64,000 bases of DNA from Longimicrobiales bacterium (GCA_951828585.1 OX639991.1:1644576-1708575), one strand, 5' to 3'; counted from the stretch's first letter, positions 53,466-62,096 are shown. Made by a program: numbers and translations. The notes: generated from the sequence alone by a model not told the origin.

Positions 53466-54769
53466 CGTTCGTCCTCGAGCCAGTAGCCGGCGGGTTCCGA
53501 CAGGAACTCGTGGAGCGCCACGCCCCCGGTGCCCACCACCTCGGCGCGGGTGGGGTTAAATCGCTTCTTGAACTCCTCCAGTCCGCTCACGGCCCGGCGC
53601 CGTGCACCCGTCTTCACCTCTATCGCGGTCAAACGCGGCCCGCGCGCCAGCACGAAATCCACTTCCGAGCCATTGTGACGCCAGTAGTAGAGCCTGACCC
53701 CCGGCGTGCGGGTGTTGTGGAGATGGGCGCCCACCGCGCTCTCCACAATCCGGCCCCAGAAAGAGCGGTCAGCTCTCGCCTCCTCGAACGTGTACCCCGA
53801 CGAAGCCGTCATCAGCGCCGTGTTGAGCACATTGAGCTTGGGGCTCGAGGCGCGCCGGCGGTGAGTCTTCGGGCTGTACTTGCCGAGCCCGGTCAGCAAC
53901 CCCGCGCCACTCAGGAGGGTGAGGTAGCGCGCCAGCGTCGTCGTGTTGCCGGCGTCCTGGAGTTGCCCGAGCATTTTGTTGTAGGACAGGATTTGCCCGG
54001 AATAGGAGGAGCCCAGTTCAAGCAGGTTGGAAAGAAGCGCCGGCTTGTCCACCCGGGTAAGGGAGAGGATGTCCCGCTCGACATTGCGCTGGACGATCCC
54101 ATCCTCGATGTAGCCCCGCCAATCGTCCTCGTCGTCCCATCGTTCCGCTCCCGCGGGATAACCGCCGAAGAACAGGTACTGGTCCATGCTGCAATCGAAG
54201 GCGCGCACCATCTCGACCAACGACCAGTGGCTGACCGGAAACGGCAGGAACCTGCCGACCAGCCTTTCCCCCAAACCGACGAGCAACTCGAGCGGCGCAG
54301 ATCCCATGACGACCACGCGGAGCGGACAGCCGGTCGCCTGGTCCTGGTCCCAGAGACCCTTCACCGTTCGGGACCAATCGGGTATGTCCTGGATCTCGTC
54401 CAACACCAGGACGGCTCCGCCAGGTGAGCGTTCGGCCGCGTAACGCGCCTCTTCCCATATTCCAACGAGCCAGCGGGAATCGCGCTGACCGGCGAAGGCG
54501 CGACTATCGGCATGCGATGGTACCCGAAACTCGGGCCACGCGTGGGTGTCGCCGGGCTGCAGTTCCGGCCCCGCACCCGGAGGCGCGTCCACGGCCGCAT
54601 ATCGCCAGGCGATCCCTGACGACTCCAGTTCCAGCGTCGCCAGCGCCTGACGCGCGATCGTTGTCTTGCCTGTCTGGCGGGGACCGGTGATGGCGATGAG
54701 CCGTCGCCGCCCGCTCCCCGTGAGGAGCTTCACAAGGCGGCGAACATGGGCGCGGTGGAAGGTGATCAT
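53462..54769 (-). CDS. AAA ATPase, DUF4143 family
   Basis: 435 aa from the ATG at 54769. P-loop GPRQTGKTT at 29-37, Walker B VLVLDEIQ, arginine finger region Gly-Ser-Ala-Pro, winged helix, and a C-terminal nuclease-like motif Ser-Glu-Val-Asp-Phe-x10-Ile-Glu-Val-Lys near 380. Families of this kind are common in mobile and defence-associated loci, with unknown direct targets. Its stop overlaps the start of the giant NTPase (ATGA), so the two are coexpressed. It is homologous to the decayed gene at 23450-24574. Confidence 0.8.
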   Translation of the reverse strand: MITFHRAHVRRLVKLLTGSGRRRLIAITGPRQTGKTTIARQALATLELESSGIAWRYAAVDAPPGAGPELQPGDTHAWPEFRVPSHADSRAFAGQRDSRWLVGIWEEARYAAERSPGGAVLVLDEIQDIPDWSRTVKGLWDQDQATGCPLRVVVMGSAPLELLVGLGERLVGRFLPFPVSHWSLVEMVRAFDCSMDQYLFFGGYPAGAERWDDEDDWRGYIEDGIVQRNVERDILSLTRVDKPALLSNLLELGSSYSGQILSYNKMLGQLQDAGNTTTLARYLTLLSGAGLLTGLGKYSPKTHRRRASSPKLNVLNTALMTASSGYTFEEARADRSFWGRIVESAVGAHLHNTRTPGVRLYYWRHNGSEVDFVLARGPRLTAIEVKTGARRRAVSGLEEFKKRFNPTRAEVVGTGGVALHEFLSEPAGYWLEDER

Positions 54770-54834
54770 GCAGAAAGCTAATCCCTGAGTGAAAATACTC
54801 AATAGTGGGACTACCTGTCCCCCCGCCCCCGTCC

Positions 54835-55050
54835 CTATCCTGTTCGCGCGCTCGCCCTTTGGGGCTCCGGAACAGCGTCGCCATACTCCCTGGCGGTGTC
54901 GAGCCAGAGCGCGATGGCCTGCTTGATGTTCTCGTTAGCCGTCGTTTTCGTGGAACCGTGGGCCATGCATCCGGGAAGTTCGGGCACTCTGGCGACGAAG
55001 GCGCGATCCTCGTCGCTCCATTGGATGAGAATCTCGTACTGGTGACTCAT
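54835..55050 (-). CDS. hicB: HicB-family antitoxin (hicAB pair 2)
   Basis: 71 aa. Phe-Val-Ala-Arg-Val-Pro-Glu-Leu-Pro-Gly-Cys and Ala-Asn-Glu-Asn-Ile-Lys-Gln-Ala-Ile match HicB. Its ATG overlaps the HicA stop by 4 nt. It neutralises HicA. Confidence 0.8.
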   Translation of the reverse strand: MSHQYEILIQWSDEDRAFVARVPELPGCMAHGSTKTTANENIKQAIALWLDTAREYGDAVPEPQRASARTG

Positions 55051-55247
55051 TCTTGTTCTCCCGGTTGGTAGTTGAGGATCACTTTGCGCACCTGTCGGAC
55101 CTGGTACGGTTTCGCGTGGCTTCCGTCTCGTTGCAGAACGAGTTGCTTGGGAACACCGTCCTCACGGAAGATATGGTGACTGCCCTGCTTCGGCTCGGCA
55201 AATCCAAGTCCCCGAAGCAACCGGCGCAGGGGGGTCGAAGCGGACAT
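55047..55247 (-). CDS. hicA: HicA-family mRNA interferase toxin (hicAB pair 2)
   Basis: 66 aa. Leu-Arg-Arg-Leu-Leu-Arg-Gly-Leu-Gly-Phe and the catalytic His in Gly-Ser-His-His-Ile-Phe; Leu-Val-Leu-Gln-Arg-Asp-Gly-Ser-His-Ala-Lys-Pro-Tyr. Standard hicA-hicB order with 4-nt overlap. Immediately downstream of the NTPase unit's upstream end, on the same strand. Confidence 0.8.
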   Translation of the reverse strand: MSASTPLRRLLRGLGFAEPKQGSHHIFREDGVPKQLVLQRDGSHAKPYQVRQVRKVILNYQPGEQE

Positions 55248-55389
55248 TCGCGTCTGAATGTCCGCCCAGAACTTGCCGTAGTATTCGCCTTTCCCGTGCT
55301 ATGCCCGCCTCCCTGGTCGATCACGGCAATAACACTGGGCGGCTGGAGTGGGCAGCTCCATGGTTGATTGGGCCAGATCGGGATCCGCC

Positions 55390-57309
55390 TCACGCAAAGA
55401 GCCCGTGCAGGAACCACCGGGACGTCCCCTCTGGACGGAGCGTATCCTCCAGGGTAGATGCCGTCCCGGAGCCCCGCCCACCCTCCCGAAACACCCAATA
55501 CCGGCACCCCATCTCGTCCTCGGCCAGGTAGTAGTCACGCCGCGGAGCGTCTTCACGCCACCACTCGCACTCCAGCCGCTCCGGCCCCTCGACCGCATGC
55601 AACTGGTGCGCCCGTCCTTGCCGGCGAAAGCCTCGCAGCCCGTGGCAGATATCCCCGCTTTCGGTGGGACCTGGGGTGTCACCACGGTCGGGGGACGGAC
55701 CGCCGGGTTCCGCGGTGACGACCTCCACCGGCACTGGAGGAGAGATCAACCGCAGCGGCCTGCGGCGCTCCACCGGCCAGTCCGCAGCGGACGCGGGTAG
55801 CGCGTCTGGCGAGAGTCCATGGGGCACACTCGAACCGGGCCTACCGTTCCGATCCCCCTTCGCGTGCCCGGCGCTGCCATTGCCCCCCGACAGCGGCGGT
55901 TCCCGCCCCGCCGCCCGCTCCGGCAACCAGCTCTGACGCGGCACCGGCCGCCCGATCCTGCCGAATCCGAACCGGTTCCCCAGCCGGTCGAGCAGATCCG
56001 CCAACTCTTCCTCGTCCGCGGCCCGGTATCGCGCAGTGGACATGGCTACACGGTCGACCCCGCCCGCGCCCCGGTATCCCGCGGGGGACGTGGCTGCTGC
56101 ACGGCTGGCCTCTCCCGCCCCCCGGTATCCCGCACTGGACATGGCTACACGGTCAGCCTCGTCGGCAGCCCGGTATCGCACCGCGTCCCCACCACCCCAC
56201 TCCCCCTGCACCTCATCAATCGTTTCCACCACGTCAGTAGCCAACGTGATCTCGTCGATCCCAAAGCCGGGTTCGACCTGCTCCAGCTTTTCGGCGAAGA
56301 GTCCCATGAGCGGCTTCTTGCGGCGCAGCGGACGGCTGGTGCCGATGGTGAGGCTTCGCCGGTCGCCGTCGACACGGTGGCAGACGAGGTGCAGCCGCCG
56401 AGCGCCCTCGCCCGCCCGGCTCAGCTCCAGGCAGAGATCGTCCAGGAGGCCGTCGACCGCGGCGCGGATGTCGGACGGCGTCGAGATCGGCTCGGCGAAG
56501 GCGCGGTGGGCCTCGCGCGGGGGGAGGGGGCGGAGCGGGATGATCGGCTCGTCGACCTGGCCCAGCGCCTGCTGCAGCCGCCTGACCGGTTCCACGCCGA
56601 AACGCCGGATCAGTTTGACGGATTCCATGACAGATAGTGTGCAGATTCTGTCCAGGCCGAAGGAATCGAGCCCGGCCGCCACATCGTCGCTCAGTCGCAG
56701 GGCGGCCACGGGCAATTCGGCAAGCGCAGTCATCAACCCGGACGGTCCGGCACCGGAGGGCACCACCGCGGGGTCTTCGGCGCCGTAGTGGGCCAGGGCC
56801 CAGGCCGCGCCCGGGGTGTCGGCCAGCGCCAGCCGCACGGTCAGGCCGAAGTCCTCGAGCGCGGTCCGCAGCGACGCCATGAGCGCTTTCTCGCCGCTAA
56901 AGAGACGGGCGCAGCCGGCGATGTCCAGAAAAATCGTGTCCACGCCGTCGGGCATGACGCGCGGGGTGAAGCGGTCCGCCCAGCGTGCGAGGCGCTCCAG
57001 GGCGAGGGCGTCGGCGGCGGGGTCGGCGGAACGGACGACCACGCCAGGCACGATGGCGCGGCCGTCGGCCAGGGGCATGCCGGGCGTGAGGCCGGCCCGG
57101 GTGGCGCGGGGGTTGGCGGCGGTGATGACCAGTCGGTTCCGGATCTCGCCGGTGGTTACGAAGGGGTGGGTGCGCGCTTCCGGGCAGCGGCGGACCAGTC
57201 TCTCGGTGGGCCACCACGGCAGCCGCAAGGCTATGATGCGGCGGGGGATGCGGGGGGCGGGCGGAGACGGCGTCTCCCGCGTGGGGGCGGTTGTGGGCTG
57301 AAGAGACAT
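55390..57309 (-). CDS. imuB: ImuB, catalytically inactive Y-family polymerase
   Basis: 639 aa from the ATG at 57309, which is 13 nt from the -10 box; longer frames upstream lack support. N-terminal palm-like region with Leu-Arg-Leu-Pro-Trp-Trp-Pro-Thr-Glu and Ala-Ala-Asn-Pro-Arg-Ala. The usual Asp-Glu catalytic pair is not evident, consistent with ImuB. A helix-hairpin-helix region (near 245) is followed by a little-finger domain. Residues about 375-430 are a Tyr-Arg-Gly-Ala-Gly repeat, unusual in the family. ImuB recruits DnaE2 and the clamp for translesion synthesis. Confidence 0.85.
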   Translation of the reverse strand: MSLQPTTAPTRETPSPPAPRIPRRIIALRLPWWPTERLVRRCPEARTHPFVTTGEIRNRLVITAANPRATRAGLTPGMPLADGRAIVPGVVVRSADPAADALALERLARWADRFTPRVMPDGVDTIFLDIAGCARLFSGEKALMASLRTALEDFGLTVRLALADTPGAAWALAHYGAEDPAVVPSGAGPSGLMTALAELPVAALRLSDDVAAGLDSFGLDRICTLSVMESVKLIRRFGVEPVRRLQQALGQVDEPIIPLRPLPPREAHRAFAEPISTPSDIRAAVDGLLDDLCLELSRAGEGARRLHLVCHRVDGDRRSLTIGTSRPLRRKKPLMGLFAEKLEQVEPGFGIDEITLATDVVETIDEVQGEWGGGDAVRYRAADEADRVAMSSAGYRGAGEASRAAATSPAGYRGAGGVDRVAMSTARYRAADEEELADLLDRLGNRFGFGRIGRPVPRQSWLPERAAGREPPLSGGNGSAGHAKGDRNGRPGSSVPHGLSPDALPASAADWPVERRRPLRLISPPVPVEVVTAEPGGPSPDRGDTPGPTESGDICHGLRGFRRQGRAHQLHAVEGPERLECEWWREDAPRRDYYLAEDEMGCRYWVFREGGRGSGTASTLEDTLRPEGTSRWFLHGLFA

Positions 57310-57322
57310 GGCAGCCCGTGGA

Positions 57323-57351
57323 CAATAACCGAATAAATACCGAACTGTCAA
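57323..57351 (-). promoter_or_regulatory. imuB promoter with direct-repeat operator (leaderless)
   Basis: On the minus strand: -35 TTGACA (57346-57351), 17-nt spacer containing TTCGGT-N5-TTCGGT (ACCGAA in plus orientation at 57328-57333 and 57339-57344), -10 TTATTG (57323-57328). Start codon is 13 nt away. Same layout as dnaE2; probably bound by LexA or another DNA-damage regulator. Confidence 0.7.
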
Positions 57352-57461
57352 TGCCAGTGTGTGGAGGACGAGTGGGAGAGGCACCCCCCTCTCCTCGGAT
57401 GCGTGGGCCAACCGGAGCGTGGCGGCCGCCGCAGCCCGAAAAACTTTGCCCGAAAAAATCC

Positions 57462-57491
57462 TTGCGAATCGCTGCGGGGGAAACATATTAT
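57462..57491 (+). promoter_or_regulatory. Candidate promoter of the ilv remnant operon
   Basis: TTGCGA (57462-57467), 18-nt spacer and TATTAT (57486-57491), 147 nt before the chimeric gene at 57638. The 57492-57637 leader is pyrimidine-rich and shows no clear leader peptide, T-box or terminator. Confidence 0.4.
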
Positions 57492-57637
57492 TCCTCCCCC
57501 CTTCCACCTCCCCCCGCATCGCCCCCGCCGTATCCGTCTCTAAGCCCTCTTTTGCCCTCCAGACAGGAACAAAGGGATCCGTGCATCCCCAATTCCGGCA
57601 ACCCACGACTTCACGGAACTCCTGAGCACTCCCCCGC

Positions 57638-58639
57638 ATGTTGAACCGAATCAGTAGAGAACTGACCCAGCGCCAGGACCGTCCGGCGGCACGCGCGATG
57701 CTCTTCGCCGCGGGCCTGACCGAGGCCGACCTCGATCGCCCGCAGGTCGGCATCGTCAGCTCCGGGTTCGAGGGCAATCCTTGTAACATGCACCTCAACG
57801 GGCTTGCCGCGGCCGTCAAGGAGAGCGTGCAGGCATCGGAGATGGTCGGATTCGTGTCGAACACGATAGGGGTGAGCGACGGGATCTCGATGGGGACGGC
57901 CGGGATGCGCTATTCGCTCCCCTCGCGTGACCATCCCCTGTACGTCGGCCTGCTGGGCATGCACGGCAACTACGGGCCCAATCTCAAGAAGGACGACTGC
58001 GACCTGCTCGTGGCCGTCGGCATGAGGTTCGACGACCGCGTGACCGGGAATCTCGCGAAGTACGCACCCCGGGCGAGGGTGGTCCATGTCGATATCGACG
58101 CCTCCGAGATCGGCAAGAACGTGCCCGTGGACGTGGGGATCGTGGCGGATGCGAAGGAGGCGCTGGCGGCCATGGCGGATCGGGTCGCGACCGGCTCGCA
58201 CGAGGCGTGGCTGGACGCGTTGCCGGCCGCGATGGGGGCCGCGCTCGCCCGGTCCGACCGCCAGGTGGTGGGGGTGATCGGCGACGGCGGCTTCCAGATG
58301 ACCATCCAGGAGCTGGCCACCATCGTCCAGGACGACATCCCGGTCAAGGCGGTCATCCTGAACAACGGGTACCTGGGCATGGTCCGGCAGTGGCAGGAGA
58401 TGTTCTTCGACAACCGCTACTCCGCCATCGAGCTGGCGAACCCGGACTTCGTGGGGGTCGCCGAGGCCTTTGGCTTGAAGGGCCGGCGCGTGGCCGAGCG
58501 GGCGGAACTCGATGCCGCGATCGACGAGATGCTGGCGTGCGAGGGCCCGTTCGTGCTGGACGTCATGGTGGAGCGCGAAGAGAACGTCTTCCCGATGATC
58601 CCGGTCGGCGCCGGGTGCTCGGAGATTCGTCTCGGGTAG
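57638..58639 (+). pseudogene. Chimeric ilvD::ilvB fusion frame
   Basis: 333 codons. Residues 1-98 match the N-terminus of dihydroxy-acid dehydratase (Asn-Arg-Ile-Ser-Arg-Glu, Gly-Asn-Pro-Cys-Asn-Met-His-Leu-Asn, Asn-Thr-Ile-Gly-Val-Ser-Asp-Gly). From residue 99 the sequence is acetolactate synthase (Val-Gly-Met-Arg-Phe-Asp-Asp-Arg-Val-Thr, Ile-Gly-Asp-Gly-Gly-Phe-Gln-Met). Dehydratase Fe-S cysteines and the synthase's pyrimidine domain are both missing, so neither activity is expected. The join is at about 57929-57932. Either a real deletion or a misassembly. Followed by ilvN 8 nt later. Confidence 0.8.
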
Positions 58640-58647
58640 GCGGACTT

Positions 58648-58902
58648 GTGACTGCCCAATATGGAATCTCGGTGCTGATGGAGCACAGCAGCGCTTTGCT
58701 GCTGCGCCTCGTGGCGTGCCTGGTGCGCCATCGTATCGAGATCGTGAGCATGACCTGGGTCCGCCCCGCGCACGGCGCGCTCTACGAACTCGAACTGCTC
58801 GTCCGCGCCGACGCCGACCATGTGCGCCGCGCCGTGAAGCAGATGGGCGCTTGCGTGGGCGTGGCGGAGATAGACTATCGTATGAGGGAGAACGACAGGT
58901 GA
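58648..58902 (+). CDS. ilvN: Acetolactate synthase small (regulatory) subunit
   Basis: 84 aa from a GTG. One ACT-like domain (Tyr-Gly-Ile-Ser-Val-Leu-Met-Glu-His-Ser-Ser, then Val-Ser-Met-Thr-Trp-Val-Arg-Pro-Ala-His). Single-ACT small subunits regulate IlvB by binding valine. It is shorter than the usual ~160 aa form and resembles short IlvM/IlvN types. With the large subunit broken, it has no partner here. Confidence 0.75.
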   Translation: MTAQYGISVLMEHSSALLLRLVACLVRHRIEIVSMTWVRPAHGALYELELLVRADADHVRRAVKQMGACVGVAEIDYRMRENDR

Positions 58903-58945
58903 ACCGGAGCGGGACCGGAGTCCGCTCGAACAGGAGAGACGAATC

Positions 58946-59130
58946 TTGGCAAGGATACGCGTAGGCGACGCCGAAGAAACCGTAGTGACGCGAGGTGAGT
59001 GGCCGCTGGAGAAGGCCCTGGAGTCTCTGAAGGACGAGACGATAGCGGTGCTGGGCTACGGGGTTCAGGGACCGGGGCAGGGCCTCAATCTGAGGGACAA
59101 CGGCTTTCGCGTGATCGTCGGACAGCGAAG
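58946..59130 (+). pseudogene. ilvC: Ketol-acid reductoisomerase, truncated by IS21
   Basis: Starts at a TTG after AGGAGAG. About 60 codons remain, including the Rossmann motif Gly-Tyr-Gly-Val-Gln-Gly-Pro-Gly-Gln and Asn-Gly-Phe-Arg-Val-Ile-Val-Gly-Gln-Arg. The frame then enters the IS at 59131. The normal protein has about 330 aa. The rest of the gene is not found on the other side of the IS. Confidence 0.85.
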
Positions 59131-59145
59131 TGCTGATTCCGGCCC

Positions 59146-59224
59146 ATGCCGATCAGTGATTCCATTTCATGCCGATCACCGATTCCAGAGTATGCCGATC
59201 AGTGATTCCAGAGCATGCCGATCA
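59146..59224 (+). repeat. Left-end terminal repeats of IS21 copy 1
   Basis: Four copies of ATGCCGATCA at 59146, 59169, 59192 and 59215 (period 23), each followed by a variable GTGATTCC- or CCGATTCC-type tail. Multiple terminal repeats are typical IstA binding sites in IS21 elements. Confidence 0.85.
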
Positions 59225-59318
59225 CCTTGGAGTGAGCGAGTAGGAGCGCTGGAGAACCTGCTGTAGCGACACCCTCTTCCATCCTCGCCAGAGGTTCCTT
59301 GAGACGAGGAGAAAGAGG

Positions 59319-60878
59319 GTGTCACAGAAGAGGTTGTCCATGCGGAAGATTCGAGAAGTGCTGCGTCTGAAGTACGAGGCCGGGCGCAGCCACCGGGAGA
59401 TCGCCAGATCGCTCGGCATCGCCAACAGCACGGTGAGCGATTACGTGCGGCGGGCAAGCGCCGGGGGCTTCTCCTGGCCGTTGCCGGAGGGGCTGGACGA
59501 CGCCGCGCTTGAGGCGGCGCTGTTCCCGCCCCTGCCACCGTCGCGGGTTCCCCGGCCGGAGCCGAACTGGGAGCAGGTTCACCGGGAGCTTCAACGCCAC
59601 AAGGGCGTGACGCTGCAGCTGTTGTGGCTGGAGTACCGGGCGGCGCATCCGAACGGCTACGGGTACAGCTGGTTCTGCGAGCGCTACAGGGCGTGGCGGG
59701 GACGGATCGACGTGGTCATGCGGCAGGTGTACCGGGCGGGCGAAAAGGCGTTCGTGGACTACGCGGGCCCGAAGTTCGAAGTCGTGGACCGGAAGACCGG
59801 CGAGGCGCGGGACGTCATGGTCTTCGTCGGTGTCCTCGGCGCGTCGAACTACACCTTCGTGGACGTGACCCGGAGCCGGTCCCTGCCGGACTGGACGATG
59901 TCGCATGTCCGGATGTTCGAATTTTGGGGCGGGGTGCCCGAACTCGTGATCCCGGACAACGAGAAGGCCGCGGTCCACAAGGCCAGCCGCTACGAGCCGG
60001 ACTTGAACCCGACGTACCAGGAACTGGCCACCCACTACGGAACCGCAGTGCTGCCGGCGCGGCCCCGGGCACCTCGGGACAAAGCCAAGGCGGAAACCGC
60101 AGTCCAACACGTCGAGCGCTGGGTCATGGCGCCGCTGCGCAACCATACGTTCTTCTCGCTCGGCGAACTCCGCGACGCCATCGCGCCGCTGCTGGCCGCG
60201 CTGAACGAGCGGCCGTTCGACAAGACCGATGGGAGCCGCCGCAGCTGGTTCGAGGATCTCGACCGGCCGGCGCTCAAGCCGCTTCCGGCCGAGCGCTACG
60301 AATACGCGGAGTGGCGCAAGGCGCGGGTCAACATCGACTACCACATCCAGGTCGAGCACGCGCTCTACAGCGTCCCCCACCCGCTGGGCCGCTGCGAGGT
60401 CGACGTTCGGCTCACGGCCCAGACCGTCGAGATCTTCCACAAGTACCGCCGGGTGGCCGCGCACCTACGGGTCCACAGGAAGGGCGGATACGCGACCGAA
60501 CCGTCGCACATGCCCGCCTCGCACCGCGCCCATGCGGGTTGGACGCCGTCCCGACTGATCGCCTGGGGACAGAGGACCGGATCGCACACGGCCGCGTTCG
60601 TCGAACAACTCCTCGACAGCCGGCCCCACCCCGAACAGGGCTACCGCAGCTGCCTCGGGCTCAAGGCACTGCTGCGGGCCTACGGCGCCGAGCGCCTGGA
60701 GGCCGCCTGCCGCCACGCGCTGGACATCGGCACGCTGAGCTACAAGTCCGTCAAGTCCATCCTCGCGACCGGCCTCGACCAGGCCGACGACCAGCAGTAC
60801 ACGCTCTCCCTCCCCGGCCACCACGCCAACATCCGCGGGCCCGGGTACTACACTCCCCAGAATGGAAAGGAGTCCTGA
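59319..60878 (+). CDS. istA: IS21-family transposase IstA (DDE)
   Basis: 519 aa from a GTG (an ATG lies at 59340). N-terminal helix-turn-helix (His-Arg-Glu-Ile-Ala-Arg-Ser-Leu-Gly). DDE residues: Asp in Phe-Val-Asp-Tyr-Ala-Gly, Asp in Ile-Pro-Asp-Asn-Glu, Glu in Lys-Ala-Lys-Ala-Glu. It performs cut-and-paste transposition with IstB. Confidence 0.93.
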   Translation: MSQKRLSMRKIREVLRLKYEAGRSHREIARSLGIANSTVSDYVRRASAGGFSWPLPEGLDDAALEAALFPPLPPSRVPRPEPNWEQVHRELQRHKGVTLQLLWLEYRAAHPNGYGYSWFCERYRAWRGRIDVVMRQVYRAGEKAFVDYAGPKFEVVDRKTGEARDVMVFVGVLGASNYTFVDVTRSRSLPDWTMSHVRMFEFWGGVPELVIPDNEKAAVHKASRYEPDLNPTYQELATHYGTAVLPARPRAPRDKAKAETAVQHVERWVMAPLRNHTFFSLGELRDAIAPLLAALNERPFDKTDGSRRSWFEDLDRPALKPLPAERYEYAEWRKARVNIDYHIQVEHALYSVPHPLGRCEVDVRLTAQTVEIFHKYRRVAAHLRVHRKGGYATEPSHMPASHRAHAGWTPSRLIAWGQRTGSHTAAFVEQLLDSRPHPEQGYRSCLGLKALLRAYGAERLEAACRHALDIGTLSYKSVKSILATGLDQADDQQYTLSLPGHHANIRGPGYYTPQNGKES

Positions 60879-60883
60879 CCATC

Positions 60884-61648
60884 ATGCTTCGCCAACCCAC
60901 CCTCGACCTGCTTCACGAACTCCGGCTCTCCGGCATGGCCGAGGCCTTCCAGGAACAGGCCGCCATGCCCGACATCGCCGAACTGTCCTTCGAGGACCGC
61001 CTCTCCCTGCTCCTCGAACGCGAGAAGACCGAACGGAAGCAGCGCCGCTACCAGCGACTGAAAGGCCACGCCAAGCTCCACCTCGACGCGACCATCGAAG
61101 ACATCAACTTCAAGGCCCCTCGCGGACTGGACAAATCCCTCGTGCTCCGCCTCGCCTCCGGGCAGTGGATCCGGGACGGCCAAACCGTGCTCGTCAGCGG
61201 TGCCACGGGCTCGGGAAAATCCTACTTGGCGTGCGCGCTGGGCCACCAGGCCTGCCGCGCCGGAATCTCGACGCGCTACTACCGCGTCTCCCGCCTGCTT
61301 GACGAACTCACCCTCGCCCGCGGCGACGGGTCGTATCCCAAGGTCATCCAGAGGCTCGCCCGGACGTGGCTCCTCGTCCTCGACGACTGGGGGCTCGCTT
61401 CGCTCTCGGGACAGGGACGGCACGACCTCCTCGAGGTCCTCGACGACCGCTACGCCCGCCGCGGCACGCTGCTGGCCAGCCAGGTCCCCGTCGAGCACTG
61501 GCACGAGGTCGTCGGCGATCCCACCTTCGGCGACGCCATCCTCGACAGACTGCTCAACAACGCGCACCGCATCGCCCTCAAGGGCGGATCGATGAGAAGG
61601 CTCTACGACTCGACGAAGGAAGCCGACGCCGTCCCCGGCGACGCCTGA
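60884..61648 (+). CDS. istB: IS21-family helper ATPase IstB
   Basis: 254 aa from the ATG at 60884, preceded by AAAGGAG about 13 nt upstream. AAA+ fold: Walker A GATGSGKS, Walker B Leu-Leu-Val-Leu-Asp-Asp-Trp-Gly, DnaC-like. It helps choose target sites and activates IstA. Confidence 0.93.
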   Translation: MLRQPTLDLLHELRLSGMAEAFQEQAAMPDIAELSFEDRLSLLLEREKTERKQRRYQRLKGHAKLHLDATIEDINFKAPRGLDKSLVLRLASGQWIRDGQTVLVSGATGSGKSYLACALGHQACRAGISTRYYRVSRLLDELTLARGDGSYPKVIQRLARTWLLVLDDWGLASLSGQGRHDLLEVLDDRYARRGTLLASQVPVEHWHEVVGDPTFGDAILDRLLNNAHRIALKGGSMRRLYDSTKEADAVPGDA

Positions 61649-62028
61649 TCCGCCGAGAGACCGGGCTCAAGCATGCCTCTGGAAGCGCGTCTCTCCCTGC
61701 GATCGGGGGTGAAAAGACGGAAAGACAGCTCTGAGCGGGCCGTGCGGCCGTCCGGGCGTTCCGTTGCGGCCGGCCCGGATCCGTCCGCACCCCCCAATCC
61801 GGGACAAATGGCCCGGTTCCCTCGCAAAACCGCTCTCCAGAGCGCCGTAGAGGCCGTCCGAAGACCTTCGCCCTACCTACACCCCTCCGGAAAAACCGGC
61901 CCGCCGGCCGTCCCAGCAACACACTGCCAACGGTCCCTTCACACTCGACGACTACCCCCTCCAACCCCTAAACTTCAAACCCGTAACCCGACCCCAGCGC
62001 CCCTATGGACCTCCGCTCTCCTCCAAGG
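61649..62028. other. Non-coding tail of IS21 copy 1
   Basis: About 380 nt between istB and the right terminal repeats. No frame with plausible start and coding bias. The same sequence, in inverted form and with scattered differences, appears at 63630-64000 in the second copy. It is longer than the non-coding part of most IS21 elements. Confidence 0.6.
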
Positions 62029-62082
62029 TGATCGGCATGCCCCGGAATCGGTGATCGGCATGGCGGAATCGGTGATCGGCAT
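62029..62082 (-). repeat. Right-end terminal repeats of IS21 copy 1
   Basis: Three copies of TGATCGGCAT at 62029, 62052 and 62073 (periods 23 and 21), the complement of the left-end repeats. Confidence 0.85.
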
Positions 62083-62096
62083 CGGCGGAATACGGA

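Larger units (their letters stand above)
59131..62096 (+). mobile_element. IS21-family insertion sequence, copy 1
   Basis: Encodes IstA and IstB. The left end is TGCTGATTCC (59131), the right end GGAATACGGA (62087-62096). Inside both ends are several copies of ATGCCGATCA in direct orientation relative to each end. About 450 nt of non-coding sequence lies between istB and the right end. Inserted in ilvC; right-hand flank is not ilvC, so a rearrangement followed. Confidence 0.85.

Noticed and set aside
59146-59224. Regularly spaced repeats that could suggest a CRISPR array
   Set aside because: Units are only 10-18 bases conserved with 23-base period and lie at an IS21 end, with matching copies at the other end and in copy 2; spacers are not unique and no cas genes are present.
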